Under the pieces are notes generated by a model that was given only the letters and a program-made list of their open reading frames with translations, was not told the origin of the DNA and ran no database searches. From Syngnathus acus (taxonomy: Eukaryota > Chordata > Actinopteri > Syngnathiformes > Syngnathidae), in contig NC_051103.1 in the NCBI RefSeq assembly GCF_901709675.1, forward strand, positions 421,501 to 485,500: a stretch of 64,000 nt of DNA, read 5' to 3'. Positions 1-11,068 of the stretch are shown piece by piece. The translations under genes were made by a program, and so were the position numbers. How positions within the stretch are numbered: position 1 is the first letter of the stretch; each line of letters opens with the position of its first letter.

Positions 1-262
1 CTAGTTGCCGTATTCCTGTTGCCGACACAGACAGTAATATTGTAATGAAACTTATTACTTTCAAATGCAAGTACTGGTAACTGGAAATATGTAAGGCATT
101 ACATTTCGTAAGTAATTTATGTATACATCTGGCTGTAGTAGGAACATATTACAGCTGTTGCGTAGTTGGTGAGCCCCCCTACTCCCTCAGCACAAAACCA
201 AGTCAGCCAGTGACAATCATCATCCGCCGTCAGCAGGTGAAAAATGACTCAAATTGAGCAAA

Positions 263-343
263 ATGATGGCCATTGAATTTATTCCAAACTCAGGAGCCAG
301 CAAGAGGAAAGGCACCCACGTCTTTAAAGAGGATGCGGTTCAG
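263..343 (+). CDS. Candidate coding exon of an unknown gene (weak)
   Basis: An open stretch of 27 codons begins at tandem ATGs (263-268) and runs into a good splice donor, CAG|gtgagg, at 343/344. A possible acceptor (gtcagcag) ends at 236, so this could be a first coding exon with a short 5' UTR. The peptide is basic in the middle (SGASKRKGTH) and I do not recognise it. It lies outside the repeats, just downstream of the 3' end of the FAM162 gene, so a neighbouring gene is possible. An exon-like match by chance is equally possible. Confidence 0.22.
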
Positions 344-745
344 GTGAGGAATACATAGGGCATGCCCTCTTTTCAGCTTCATTACATCCAGAGTGCGTAT
401 ATGAATGCATATCATGAATCTGTAAGTGACGTACTTAACAATGTAGGAGCATATTCTCCTGTGTGCATGAGTCAGAAAAGGTGCACTGCTGCGATTATTC
501 TCCCATCAACTTATAAGTGCGACGATCATATAAGCTCTGTTGCTGATCACTTATGTATGTTTTAATAGAAAAGATGCCCTGAAGATTCGTGATTCGGTAG
601 ACTTGTTGCGCTGTCATGTTGTGGAGAGTTACGTGATTTGTTTTGCCATTTTGTGTTACAATTTACATTTCTTGATGTTTATCATACCAAAAAAAAAAAA
701 AATCAATATTTATTTTCTATCTGTACTTATGGCCCCATTGGCAAC
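344..745. other. Unassigned intergenic stretch
   Basis: AT-rich sequence with short chance reading frames and an A-run near 690-703. I see no coding signal, repeat family or RNA gene. Confidence 0.5.
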
Positions 746-747
746 TA

Positions 748-1521
748 CAGTGGAGCCTGGGTTTTCGAACGTCCCGGTTCTCGAACAAATCGATTTTTTT
801 GCTTCAGATGTCGGACGAAATTCGGTTGTCGAACCTCGCGAGATGAGCCGAGAGGACCCGCATGGCAACTGACTCCGTTCGTTATTACGTTCTCGTTACT
901 CTAAGGATTGCATCAACTCTAATCATGCCTCCAAAGGAAGCAAGTGGGAGCAGTAAAGCCATCCTAAAACACAAAGACGCTCCTAAAGCAATGCGACACT
1001 GAGCGCCCGGCCACTTAAATTTTGGAAAGTACATTAGGACTTTAAAAATATTTTCTAAATTTTAGCGACCGCTCTGTCAAAATAATGCGACCGGCGCGGT
1101 GCAGTTGCGCGGTGGGCGGCGCGCAACGGTTGCGCGTTCGGCGGTGCGCTGCAGTTGCGCGATTGGACAAAATTAAGCTCCCTGCGCACTGATGTCCACT
1201 TAAATTTTGGAATGTACAGCAGGACTTTAAAAATATTTTCTAAATTTCAGCGACGGTCTGTCACAATAATGCGACCAGCACGGTGCAGTTGCGCGGTCGG
1301 TGACGCGCTACGGTTGCGTGTTCGGCGGTGCGCTGCAGTTGCGCGATAAGACAAAAATGCGCGAATGAAAAAATGCTTAAAAAAGGCGTGGTTTTTTTGG
1401 GCTGGTAACGGATTTTTTCCCCCCATTATTTGTAATGGGGAAACATGATTCGGAATTCGAACGATTCACTTCTCGAACAGCCTTCTGGAACGGATTGTGT
1501 TCGAAAACCGAGGCTCCACTG
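748..1521 (+). mobile_element. Tigger/pogo-like non-autonomous transposon with internal tandem repeats
   Basis: Terminal inverted repeats (CAGTGGAGCCTGGGTTTTCG at the left, its near complement at the right) are flanked by TA on both sides, the target signature of pogo/Tigger elements. At about 925 a short stretch resembles the start of a transposase frame (compare MAPKKASGSSKAILKH in the copy at 49404); the rest of the transposase is absent. In its place are GC-rich direct repeats built around GCGCAACTGCAGCGC-like words, with a spacer containing AGGACTTTAAAAATATTTTC (about 1040-1350). The same family occurs at 14848-16186 and 49195-50048. Confidence 0.8.
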
Positions 1522-1604
1522 TATTTATGAAAAGAGCTTTGGCACACATTTTCAATCCAACTCATCTCATTCAGTTTGAATATGTTTGAAGACAGACATG
1601 AACA

Positions 1605-1610
1605 TTTATT
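1605..1610 (-). terminator. Polyadenylation signal AATAAA of the FAM162 gene
   Basis: On the minus strand AATAAA lies about 95 nt past the stop codon at 1704-1706, a suitable place for the end of a short 3' UTR. No other AATAAA is seen between the stop and the Tigger-like element that ends at 1521. Confidence 0.55.
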
Positions 1611-1703
1611 CAGTTTAAATATGCTTAAAGAAGGACATGACTATTTGAGTATAGTTTAGTTTTGGTGGTTAGATGATTCTCATGCAAACACGTTCACCCT
1701 GCA

Positions 1704-1820
1704 TCACTGAGCCTTATCCGGCAAGGCAATGGTGCTTTCCTGTTCTCTCTGTAGTTCCTCCTTCCATTTGGCCTTCCTCTCCATGTTCTGACCTGTCAAG
1801 GACTCATTTCTGCCAGCAGC
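1704..1820 (-). CDS. fam162a: FAM162 family protein, last coding exon
   Basis: This minus-strand exon starts after a pyrimidine-rich acceptor (ttctgtttcag, 1821 upward) in phase 0 and encodes 38 residues plus TGA. The peptide (AAGRNESLTGQNMERKAK, then WKEELQREQ) matches the charged C-terminal tail of FAM162A/B, which follows the membrane helix and reads ...RHE(S/T)LTS.N.EKKAR.KEE in the family. It continues in frame from the exon ending at 25263, 23.4 kb away. FAM162A is a small mitochondrial membrane protein linked to hypoxia-induced cell death. The tail has weaker constraint than the helix, yet no stop or frameshift is seen. I cannot tell the a from the b paralogue. Confidence 0.85.
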   Translation of the reverse strand, partial: AAGRNESLTGQNMERKAKWKEELQREQESTIALPDKAQ

Positions 1821-2445
1821 CTGAAACAGAAGAATGGAAGACTTAACGGTACAATACAGTGGAAGCGCCAACATCCAAACCCCTCATCATTCATCAATCA
1901 ACAATGAAATCATCCAATAATGCAAAAAAACTAGTGCAAGAAGCTACACCTAAGCTTCATTCTCTCAAAAGATGACTCAAATGTATGGCAGCAATCGCAG
2001 ACGATTCACAGAAATCTGACCAACATCGAGAGTCCTACAACACAAAGAGATGAAACTTTAAAAAAATAGACAAGCTGACAAGCATGTGGCAGCATGCCAC
2101 TCTGCAGCAAGTGCCTGAAGCTAACAAACTTACTTCTTTAGTCATTGTAAAAACAAGAAAGGCAACTGCAAAACAGCAGTCACAGAGGAACAAAAATGGT
2201 ACAATAGTGTTCAGAATAGTATTGCTATGTGACTAAACGATTAATACAAGTTTTGAGTACATTATTCATTGTTAAAAACAAGGTACCAGTAGATTCAGTA
2301 GATTCGCACAAATCCAACAAGACAAAGATGATATGGACACTCTTAACTCTTTCAATGCCAAGCGTTATCAATAAGGCAACACCAAGAATTGCAGCCGATT
2401 TTATGCATTTTCACTCATCTTTCAAGGCAGACAGAATATTGTATG

Positions 2446-2446
<1 letters not shown>
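1821..2446. other. Intron sequence without recognised element
   Basis: About 625 bp next to the last FAM162 exon with no repeat ends or coding signal that I can identify. It is probably original intron. Confidence 0.5.

Positions 2447-2497
<51 letters not shown>
2447..2497. repeat. (GATA)n microsatellite at a LINE 3' end
   Basis: About 12 uninterrupted GATA units. On the minus strand they directly follow the sequence ...GACAATAAAGCAGACTTTGATC, so the array is the simple-repeat tail of the LINE at 2498-4470. Confidence 0.95.
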
Positions 2498-4470
2498 CAA
2501 AGTCTGCTTTATTGTCAATTTCTTCACATGCCAAGACACACAAAGAAATCGAAATTACGTTCCCACTATCCCACGGTGACAAGACACAATAGACATACAA
2601 GTAAACAACACAAAAAAATAAAAACAAGAAGGCACAAACAATGAATAAATAAGAGTGATGAATAAATAATAAATAAACAACATAATAAATAAGAGGAGCA
2701 AAAATGGAGCAAGTGTGCATACAGCAGACAGTCAGAATATAGCGCAAAAAGTACAGGAGGCTACGCAGAAGGGGGGAGAGAGTTCAGGATCCTAACAGCC
2801 TGGAGTATGAAGCTGTTGGTGAGTCTGGTGGTGCGGGAGCGCAGGCTCCTGTACCTCTTCCCAGAGGGCAGAAGTAGAGGTAGGTACTGAGGACCAGCTT
2901 GTCGAGTTTGCAGATGAGTCGTTGTGGCACAATGGTGTTGAAGGCAGAACTGAAGTCCACAAACAGCAATCTCACATACGAGTCCCTTCTCTCCAGGTGG
3001 GTGAGGGCCGAGTGGAGGGCAGATCAGATGGCATCCTCAGAGGACCGTTTGGCTCGGTACGCAAACTGGAAGGGGTCTATGGTGGGGTGGAGAAGGGACC
3101 TGATGTGCTCCATGACAAGCCGCTCAAAGCACTTCATGATGATGAGCGTCAGTGCCACGGGGCGGTAGTCATTGAAGCAGGACGGCGCAGGTTTCTTCGG
3201 CACAGGTAAGATGGTGGCAGCCTTGAAACACGAAGGGACGATGGCTTGCTGCAGGGAAATGTTAAAGATGTCCGTGAAGACACCCGTCAGCTCCCCAGTG
3301 CAGTCCTTCAGCGCTCGACCTGGGATGTTGTCAGGGCTCGCCGCCTTACGGGTGTTGATAGCGGCAAGCGCCCTCCTCACGCTATCGGCAGAGAGGCACA
3401 GGGGCTGCTCGTGTGGAGGGGGAGGGGTCTTCAGCGGGCAAGTGCTGTTCTGAGTGTCGAAGCGAGCAAAGAAGCGGTTAAGATCGTTGAGCAGACGGAC
3501 GTCGCCCTCACAGCTCTGCGGCGCGGGCTTGTACTCCGTGATGGTCTGAATGCCCTGCCAAAGGCTCTGTGCGTCCCTGCTGTCCTTGAAGTGGGCGGTA
3601 ATCTTGCAAGAGAACGCCCTTTTCGCTTCCTTGATGCCCCGGGACAGGTCGGCCCTCGCTGTCCTCAAGCCAGCCTCATCACCCGCTCTGAAGGCTTTGT
3701 ACCTGGCCCTCAGTAGCCTGAGGACAGCCCCTGTCAGCCATGGCTTCCAGTTAGCCCGAGTGATGATGAATTTCGAGTGGGTCACATCATCAATGCACTT
3801 CGCGATGTAAGAGTCAGTATACTCCTCTATGTCCGTCCGATCGTTGCAAGTGGCCACCTGCTTAAACATTTCCCAGTCAGTAGTGCCAAAGCAGTCTCGA
3901 AGCGCATCAGAGGCACCCTCAGGCCACACCCTTACCCTCTTGCGAACCGGCCTGGATGCTTTCACCATTTGTCTGTATGCGGGCAAAAGCATAACAGTGA
4001 GATGGTCAGAAAGTCCAAGATAGGGGAGGGGGGCGGCTTTGAAAGCTCCTTTATGTGTAGAGTAGACCAGGTCCAGGAAGCTGTCACCACGTGTTGGAAA
4101 ATTAACATGCTGGTGAAGCCACGGAAAAACAGACTTCAGCTTAGCATGATTAAAATCCCCAGCGAAGGTGGTGAAACCGTCAGGGTGCGCCGTCTGTTGT
4201 TCACTGACAGCCTGGTACAGTTCACTAAGAGCCGCGATCCTGTCGCCTTCGATGATGGAATACCGCGACTAGCAGAATCGCCGTAAATTCCCTTGGCAGG
4301 TAAAAAGGACTTAATGATCACAAACTCCGCCAGTGGCGAGCAGTGCTTGCATACCACTAGAGTCCCGGCACCATTCGTCACGGATGTAGACGCATATTCC
4401 AACTCCTCGCGATTTTCCCCCTTTTACAATGGCCCGGGGGGGAAATTCAGTTGCCAGCAGTATGAATTAA
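2498..4470 (-). mobile_element. Non-LTR retrotransposon (LINE family A), internally deleted
   Basis: Reading on the minus strand: remains of an AP-endonuclease domain (4400-4000; a 4-letter match to HCSPLAEFVI sits near 4340), then a long frame at 3992-3024 with the linker and the N-terminal half of reverse transcriptase (KAASPDNIPG, FNDYRPVALT, FQFAYRAKRS). Palm motif A appears as [10 protein letters not shown] near 2950. The frame then jumps to the extreme C-terminus, so the YADD box, thumb and most of the C-terminal region are deleted. The 3' UTR ends in AATAAA-like sequence and the GATA tail. The order of motifs fits the L2/CR1/Rex group; the clade is my inference. The copy cannot be active. 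Confidence 0.85.
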
Positions 4471-4474
4471 ATTA

Positions 4475-5739
4475 CCGTAATTTCCCATGTAAAATACGCC
4501 CCCGTGCATAATACGCACCCTAAGAATGGCATGTCGATGCTGGAAAAAAGCCTGTACCTATGTATAATACGCACCCAAATTTTGACTCTTACTTAAGTCC
4601 GTAAACGTAAAATTATTTCAGAAAAAAGATCATCTTCGGGAACAACCAGATGTTATTCTGCCGCTCAGTATCACTGCGCATGCGCTAGCAAACTCGATAG
4701 TGAAGAAATGTTTCGGATTTGTGTAGGGTACATTGTGACAGCAAACGAGCAGGTGATCGAGCAAGCGTCTGATACGAGAGCATTGTGTTCGTATGGAGCG
4801 TGTTTGAAGTGAACAGCAGAGAAGAAAGGAACAAGGCAAAGTGTTGTGAAATAAAATATTACTTGTAATACGCATTTAGGTAGAGAACTGAACTGTTGCT
4901 CTTTATATAGCTGATGTGTCTTGCGCATCCATTCTGCGCATCTGTAATGGCGGCCTCCGTATGATATCCGGTCTGCGATGGAGATTAAAAAAGGAACAAG
5001 GCAAAGTGTTGTGAAATAAAATATTACCTGTAATACGCATTTTGTTATTTGCTGATTGAAACTGCTAATTAAACTGTGAATTGAAACTAATAGGTAGAGA
5101 ACTGAACTCTCGCTCTTTATATAGCTGACGTGTCTTGCGCATCCGTTCTGCGCATACTGTCATGGCGGCCTCCGTATGACATCCAGTCTGCGATGGAGAT
5201 TAAAAAACAAACAATATTTGACAATAACACCACCATCAAGGATTGCACCATCGCATCAAACGATGTGTCGTCAATTATGAATTTTACTAAGTGTGTTGGG
5301 CAGGATGGCTGAATGCGATGCGCGATTGACAACAAACATAGGTAGAGAACTGAACTCTCGCTCTTTATATAGCTGACGTGTCTTGCGTTCTGCGCATCGG
5401 ATCCATAGCGCGCATGCGCAGTGATACTGCCTCCGTATGATATCCGGTCTGCGATGGAGATTAAAAAACAAACAATATTTGACAATAACACATCATCAAG
5501 GATTGCATCATCGCATCAAACGATGTGTCGTCAATTATGAATTTTACTGACTAAGTGTGTTGGGCAGGATGGCTGAATGCGATGCGCGATTGACAACAAA
5601 CAAGAAGAAAGGTGTGATTTCAAGTTTTATTTCGAGGGAGATTTTCTTCATAAATTGTTGTACCCATGCATAATGCGCACCCCAGATTTTAGGACAATAA
5701 ATTAGTTAAATTTTGCGCATTATGCATGGAAAATCACGG
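4475..5739. mobile_element. Pogo-like MITE (family 1) with tandem repeats
   Basis: TA-flanked terminal inverted repeats: CCGTAATTTCCCATGTAAAA at the left and the complement at the right, with subterminal words of the type 'tataatacgcaccc'. The interior has about three direct copies of a roughly 250-bp unit (near 4886, 5091 and 5338), each containing 'ctttatatagctga' and 'ggcctccgtatga'. A second member is at 47376-48304. No transposase is encoded. Confidence 0.75.
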
Positions 5740-5829
5740 TAAATACATAAATAGAGAATAATCATTGGACATGACAAAAATGACAAACAAAACAAGTGGA
5801 GAACAGATCTGCTGTAGATGCAATAGATA

Positions 5830-7457
5830 CAGTGCCTTGCGAAAGTATTCGGCCCCCTTGAACCTTTCAACATTTCGCCACATTTCAGGCTCCAAACAAA
5901 GATATAAAATTTTAATTTTTTTGTCAAGAATCAACAACAAGTGGGACACAATCGTGAAGTGGAACGAAATTTATTGGATAATTTAAACTTTTTTAACAAA
6001 TAAAAAACTGAAAAGTGGGGCGTTCAATATTATTCGGCCCCTTTACTTTCAGTGCAGCAAACTCACTCCAGAAGTTCAGTGAGGATCTTTGAATGATCCA
6101 ATGTTGTCCTAAATGACTGATGATGATAAATAGAATGCACCTGTGTGTAATCAAGTCTCCGTATAAATGCACCTGCTCTTTGATAGTCTCATGGTTCTGT
6201 TTAAAGCGCAGAGAGAACCATGAAGACAAAGGAACACACCAGGCAGGTCCGAGATACTGTTGTGGAGAAGTTTAAAGCCGGATTTGGATACAAAAAGATT
6301 TCCCAAGCTTTAAACATCTCAAGGAGCACTGTGCAAGCAATTATATTGAAATGGAAGGAGTATCAGACCACTGCAAATCTACCAAGACCCGGCCGTCCCT
6401 CCAAACTTTCATCTCAAACAAGGAGAAGACTGATCAGAGATGCAGCCAAGAGGCCCATGATCACTCTGGATGAACTGCAGATAACTACAGCTGAGGTGGG
6501 AGAGTCTGTCCATAGGACAACAATCAGTCGTGCACTGCACAAATCTGGCCTTTATGGAAGAGTGGCAAGAAGAAAGCCATTTCTCAAAGATATCCATAAA
6601 AAGTCTTGTTTAAAGTTTGCCACAAGCCACCTGGGAGACACACCAAACATGTGGAAGAAGGTGCTCTGGTCAGATGAAACCAAAATCGAACTTTTTGGCC
6701 ACAATGCAAAACGATATGTTTAGCGTAAAAGCAACACAGCTCATCACCCTGAACACACCATCCCCACTGTCAAACATGGTGGTGGCAGCATCATGGTTTG
6801 GGCCTGCTTTTCTTCAGCAGGGACAGGGAAGATGGCTAAAATTGATGGGAAGATGGATGGAGCCAAATACAGGACCATTCTGGACGGAAACCTGTTGGAG
6901 TCTGCAAAAGACCTGAGACTGGGACGGAGATTTATCTTCCAACAGGACAATGATCCAAAACATAAAGCCAAATCTACAATGGAATGGTTCACAAATAGAC
7001 GTATCCAGGTGTTAGAATGGCCAAGTCAAAGTCCAGACCTGAATCCAATCGAGAATCTGTGGAAAGAGCTGAAGACTGCTGTTCACAAACGCTCTCCATC
7101 CAACCTCACTGAGCTCGAGCTGTTTTGCAAGGAAGAATGGGCAAGAATTCCAGTCTCTCGATGTGCAAAACTGATAGAGACATACCCCAAGCGACTTGCA
7201 GCTGTAATTGCAGCAAAAGGTGGCGCTACAAAGTATTAGCGCAAGGGGGCCGAACAATATTGCACGCCCCACTTTTCAGTTTTTTATTTGTTAAAAAAGT
7301 TTAAATTATCCAATAAATTTTGTTCCACTTCACGATTGTGTCCCACTTGTTGTTGATTCTTGACAAAAAATGTAACTTTTATATATTTATGTTTGAAGCC
7401 TGAAATGTGGCGAAATGTGAAAGGTTCAAGGGGGCCGAATACTTTCGCAAGGCACTG
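5830..7457 (+). mobile_element. Tc1-like transposon, copy 1 (family with CAGTGCCTTGCG ends)
   Basis: Both ends carry CAGTGCCTTGCGAAAGTATT as inverted repeats of roughly 210 bp, and TA flanks both sides (5828-5829, 7458-7459). The element holds one transposase gene. The same family, in the opposite orientation, lies at 36499-38125; the two are near-identical by eye. Confidence 0.95.
6220..7239 (+). pseudogene. Tc1-family transposase with one in-frame stop
   Basis: 340 codons, matching the usual length of Tc1 transposases. N-terminal paired-like helix-turn-helix (residues 1-110, with a GRPSK AT-hook-like motif near 58), then the DDE domain with D152 (WSDE), D243 (QQDND) and E278 (NPIENLW), a DD34E spacing. 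The only visible lesion is TAG at codon 168 (6721-6723) where the copy at 36718-37737 has TGG (Trp). The frame is open on both sides of this stop. The transposase would cut and paste the element at TA sites in the nucleus; this copy would make a protein cut off after the first catalytic residue. Confidence 0.93.
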
Positions 7458-7459
7458 TA

Positions 7460-7766
7460 CTTACACTGTCACTGCTGCTGTCAACACTACGTGCAATAAC
7501 TATTTATTATTTAATTCCTGTACATACCTTAGTCATAATAAAATGAATATCCACATTGTATATACTGTAAATAAGATACTTTTACTTTTATTCTTTATAC
7601 TTCCTTTATACTTCTTAATCTTTGTAACGTTTATTGTTAGGATTTCTTTTTCTTATACTTATTTGCACTAGAAAGGGAGAATCTCTCCAATTACATTGTA
7701 AAGTGACAATAAAAGGTATTCTATTCTATAACAAAGTATTAATATGAACTTTTATTATTAACCAAA
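7460..7766 (+). repeat. Probable LINE or SINE 3' tail
   Basis: The stretch ends in 'gtgacaataaaaggtattctattctat', the kind of AATAAA plus short-repeat tail seen at non-LTR retrotransposon 3' ends. No coding sequence is left. The family assignment is inference. Confidence 0.35.
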
Positions 7767-7836
7767 TACCGTAATTTCACAACCAAAGGGCGCACTGTAC
7801 TAAAAGGCGCAGTCGCAATTACGAGTGCCATTACTG

Positions 7837-9382
7837 CAGCAGTGGCTAACCCGCGGCTCGCGAGCCGCATGCGGCTCTTTGGCTGGTTTCATGCGGCTTT
7901 TCAGGAGATTTCACATGACAAGCGTCAAAATTCTTGGCTGGCGCTGCCATTTATTCCCTCTAGGTGGCGGTGGCGCGCTGACCAGTTGAATCGGTTTGAG
8001 TTGAAAAGAAGAAGAATGACGTACTCTACAAATGCGCGCGTTCATTTGAGTTGTAAATAATTAGTTTCAAGTTCGCTCTCAAAATGGCAGGGAAAAAAAG
8101 CACAGCCAAACGAAAATATGAAGAAGAACTGTTAGGAAAATATATATATATGTTATCATGCGTTCTCTAATCGATGCTTTACCGCAATATTACTGCAATA
8201 TATGCTTGCTGTTTGGCCTTGCTGTTTTTATGATGTACCACAGAAGAGAGAGGTTACAGCTGGGTCCGACAGGTCGCAGCGGACAACTCAGCAAAATGAA
8301 GACATCTACCAAGACAGTTCCTTTTAACAAAGACCCTTTTGATCTGATCAACAACATGCCTCATCGCTATCTCGCACCCCCCAATGAACCTGCAAGTGAT
8401 CACTCATGTTTCCTGATTTCATCACAGACACAAAGAATGGTTGCTGATCACTCATACTCCTCATCACACTGTTCCTTTTTTAATATGTAACACCTTGTGA
8501 TTTTTCTGCTTACGAGACAAAGCCCACGTGCTATTCCCCTCCCCTTTAGGGGCTTTATCTCATTTTGTGGGTAGGGCAAATCCAAATAAAAAGCGCAGGA
8601 GTGCATACAGATATTTAGTGTAGTGAGATTGTTGTAAGCGATCTGTACTGCACTCCTCGCGAGAAAATAACTAATATTCCGTCTCACTTGTGGTTTGTTT
8701 GCTGATGCTCTTCTCTTAATAGTTATTCAGTCGGTGAATTAAACCTGACAAGAACACAGGACGTTTTTAACAGAGTGGGAGAGTTTATATTTTTTTGTTG
8801 AACGTAATGGCAAGCCATTCTGCCTTATATGTCAGGCATCATTAGCGCATTTCAAATCTTCAGCGTCACTTCAGCTCAGTCCATCCTAATATCGACCAGG
8901 AATTTCCAAAAGGGACTGAACTTCGCAAGCACAGGTTGGTCACTTTGAAAAGTCAGGCAGAAAAGCAGATGCATTTTTTCCAAAAATTTACAAACCACTC
9001 AGAGACCGTAACGCTTGCATCATATCAACTGGCTTGGAACATTGCACAGGCTAAAAAGCCTTACAACGAAGAGGACTTCATTAAAGGGTTAGGGTTATTG
9101 AAAATTGTTATATTTCTGTTTGTGGACTTGCTTGAACTGAGAGTTTATGTGTGTGTGAGACAGTGCACACAATGTTAACTGTTAAATAACTGTCATTATC
9201 TTGGTGTGGGACATATTCAATAAATCTGGCTGAGCAGAGGCTGTGTCTGTCTCTCTCTGCCTGCGGGGGGGGGGGGGGGGGGTTGATGTGGCTCTTTGCG
9301 GGGGGGGGGGGGGTGATGTGGCTCTTTGTGATGACACAGTCAAAAATGTGGCTCTTCGTCTCTGACTGATTGGCCACCCCTG
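7837..9382 (+). mobile_element. Non-autonomous hAT element (family H1), copy 1
   Basis: The 8-bp duplication CATTACTG flanks the element (7829-7836 and 9383-9390). Ends are CAGCAGTGGCTAACC and GGCCACCCCTG. Without the solo LTR inside it (8130-8750 plus a 5-bp duplication) it is about 920 bp, close to the 930-bp copies at 42080-43009 and 62961-63890. It carries the start of a BED-finger frame near 8083 that is split by the LTR. Two long G-runs (9265-9282, 9300-9313) lie near the right end. Confidence 0.9.
8130..8750 (+). mobile_element. Solo LTR inside the hAT element
   Basis: The 621-bp insert starts TGTTAGG and ends CCTGACA, and the 5-bp host sequence AGAAC is duplicated on both sides (8125-8129, 8751-8755). 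Other hAT H1 copies read straight through this point, giving an empty site. An AATAAA lies near 8584. TG...CA ends and a 5-bp duplication indicate a retrovirus-like or gypsy LTR left by LTR-LTR recombination; the family is not identified. Confidence 0.9.
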
Positions 9383-9499
9383 CATTACTGTATTTAACAC
9401 ACATATAGGGCGCACCGTATCATAGGGCGCATGAATGCCATGATTTACGGTAAACAATTAAAAAACATCACGGGAGCAAGAAAGTGAGTTCGGTTGTAC

Positions 9500-9765
9500 T
9501 TTATTCTACTCTTTAACCATGTACTCTACTGTACTCACGTTATTGTTGATCAATATTCATATGCAAATCTGCCAAAGTCCTCAGCTTCTGTATCCAAATT
9601 AAACAGTTGGACAAGTTCGCCATCCGACATTCCCTCGTCATTGTCACGTTGCTCTTCGGCAATGATGCCGGCTTTCCAGGAAGCTTGAATTGTGCCTCGT
9701 AAGCATGTCTCTTTTCTATGCCATTTAAGAGGGTCCAAATGCTGTTTTCTTTGCACAAACAATTG
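9500..9765 (-). pseudogene. Pogo transposase relic (ends joined by deletion)
   Basis: On the minus strand a short frame starts with EKRHAYEAQFKL, the N-terminus of Brinker-type pogo transposases, and jumps to the acidic C-terminus (GMSDGELVQLFNLDTEAEDF). The whole central catalytic region is missing. It resembles the transposon at 27511-29699. Confidence 0.6.
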
Positions 9766-9771
9766 TATTTA

Positions 9772-9938
9772 CCGTATTGGCCCCAATATAAGATGAGTTT
9801 TTTTCATTGAAATAAAACTGAAAAAGGGGGGGTCGTCTTACATTCGGGGTTTAGACAAAGGCTTTTTATCAAACTTGAGTCTTGAAAAAGAGGGTGTCGT
9901 CTTATAATTGGGGTCATCTTATATTCGGGCCAATACGG
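9772..9938. mobile_element. Pogo-like MITE (family 2), short copy
   Basis: A 167-bp element with inverted ends CCGTATTGGCCCCAATATAA and its complement, flanked by TA. Related sequences are at 21285-21719 and from 62507. Confidence 0.8.
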
Positions 9939-9945
9939 TATTTAT

Positions 9946-10060
9946 CAATGGCGGCAGAGGTACATACTCTACGTCTTACTCGAAGTCCTCTGATCGGGTC
10001 TACATATTACGCCTGTTTATTACGTCACTGTGTGGCGGAAGCCACATAAAACAACTTTAC
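9946..10060. repeat. Dispersed repeat 'atggcggcagaggtac'
   Basis: The words 'caatggcggcagaggtacatactc', 'cctctgat' and 'gtggcggaagccacataaaaca' recur in pieces at 14128-14160, 14490-14575 and 16845-16948. It has no coding content and I do not know the family. Confidence 0.5.
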
Positions 10061-10321
10061 AGATTTGCTCAAATGGTAGTACAGTAAAGTGTTTCAAACT
10101 TGTAAATAATACATTAATAGTATGAATAAAATACAGATTTGTTTTAGAACTATTGAAAATATAAATATTATACGTGTGTGCGTGTAACATGTTAACAAGA
10201 AGTACCAGGCAGGCTAACGAGTTAGTGGAAAGATGCTAATTCGCGATCGTGCTAACACGTGAAAACGGACCTCAAAAGGAATGTAAACCAACATTTGGAG
10301 CAATACTACATTGTCCTAAAG
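10061..10321. other. Unassigned intron sequence
   Basis: AT-rich with no recognised element. Confidence 0.45.
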
Positions 10322-10950
10322 CAGGGGTGTCCAAACTTTTTGCAAGGAGGGCCAGATTTGATAAAGTGAAGGGGCCCGGGGGCCAATAGTTTTTTCGGAC
10401 ATTTTTTAACTACAAAAATGTCATGCAAATACACACTGTTATAAAACAAATTTCATTGTCACAATTGTCTTTATTTTTCAAATGACAAAATAACCAAATA
10501 TGAGTCACTCAGGCAGATGTGAACAACTCTAAAAACACAAATTCTGCCTTTCATTCATATCTGAAGAGTCAGATAACATTGAACAAACTGTATGAAATAC
10601 CTTAAATTTACATGAGTTTAAAATTACTTTTGCCTCATGAACATTTTAAACGGGAGTTATAAGTAATGCAAAGTTGTCTGTTATTATTAAAACTTAAAAC
10701 TAGTGAATTCTGCTCTTGTCATTTACGTTATCTTTCAGAAAATAATAGTTTGTGTCAGGTTTACAGGTCCATAACATCAACAGTCTTAACATGGCCACTT
10801 CGTAGCTTGCTTTAGTAATATTTATTTTTGACTCACAGTCCCGTGTGAAAAATCGCTGTTGTGATGCCAGTTCAGCTTGGAGCTGCTTCACTTTATCAGT
10901 GAGTGAATCACTCGAACGAGTCGTGAATTCATTATTATTATTATTATTAT
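10322..10950 (-). mobile_element. hAT element relic
   Basis: It begins with CAGGGGTGTCCAAACTTTTT, a typical hAT/Charlie-like terminus. Near 10790-10900, on the minus strand, a fragment reads ...TKASYEVAML, as in hAT transposases. The other end is not found; an ATT microsatellite at 10930-10955 marks the limit. Confidence 0.6.
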
Positions 10951-11068
10951 TATTTTTAATAAACATTTATGTTAAAACTTATCTAGTTTTTTATTCCTTG
11001 TTTTTATACTCGCCTATTAAATCATAAAAATCAGACACTTGGTTAACAGCTTTATATGACAATATGTA

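Larger units (their letters stand above)
7769..9450. mobile_element. Short pogo-like MITE split by a hAT element
   Basis: The outer ends CCGTAATTTCAC... and ...GATTTACGG are flanked by TA, and both halves have 'agggcgca/aaaggcgca' subterminal words. Only about 130 bp belong to this MITE; a hAT element (7837-9382) fills the rest. Confidence 0.65.

Noticed and set aside
2784-2975. Separate small gene on the minus strand
   Set aside because: It reads [10 protein letters not shown], palm motif A of the LINE at 2498-4470.
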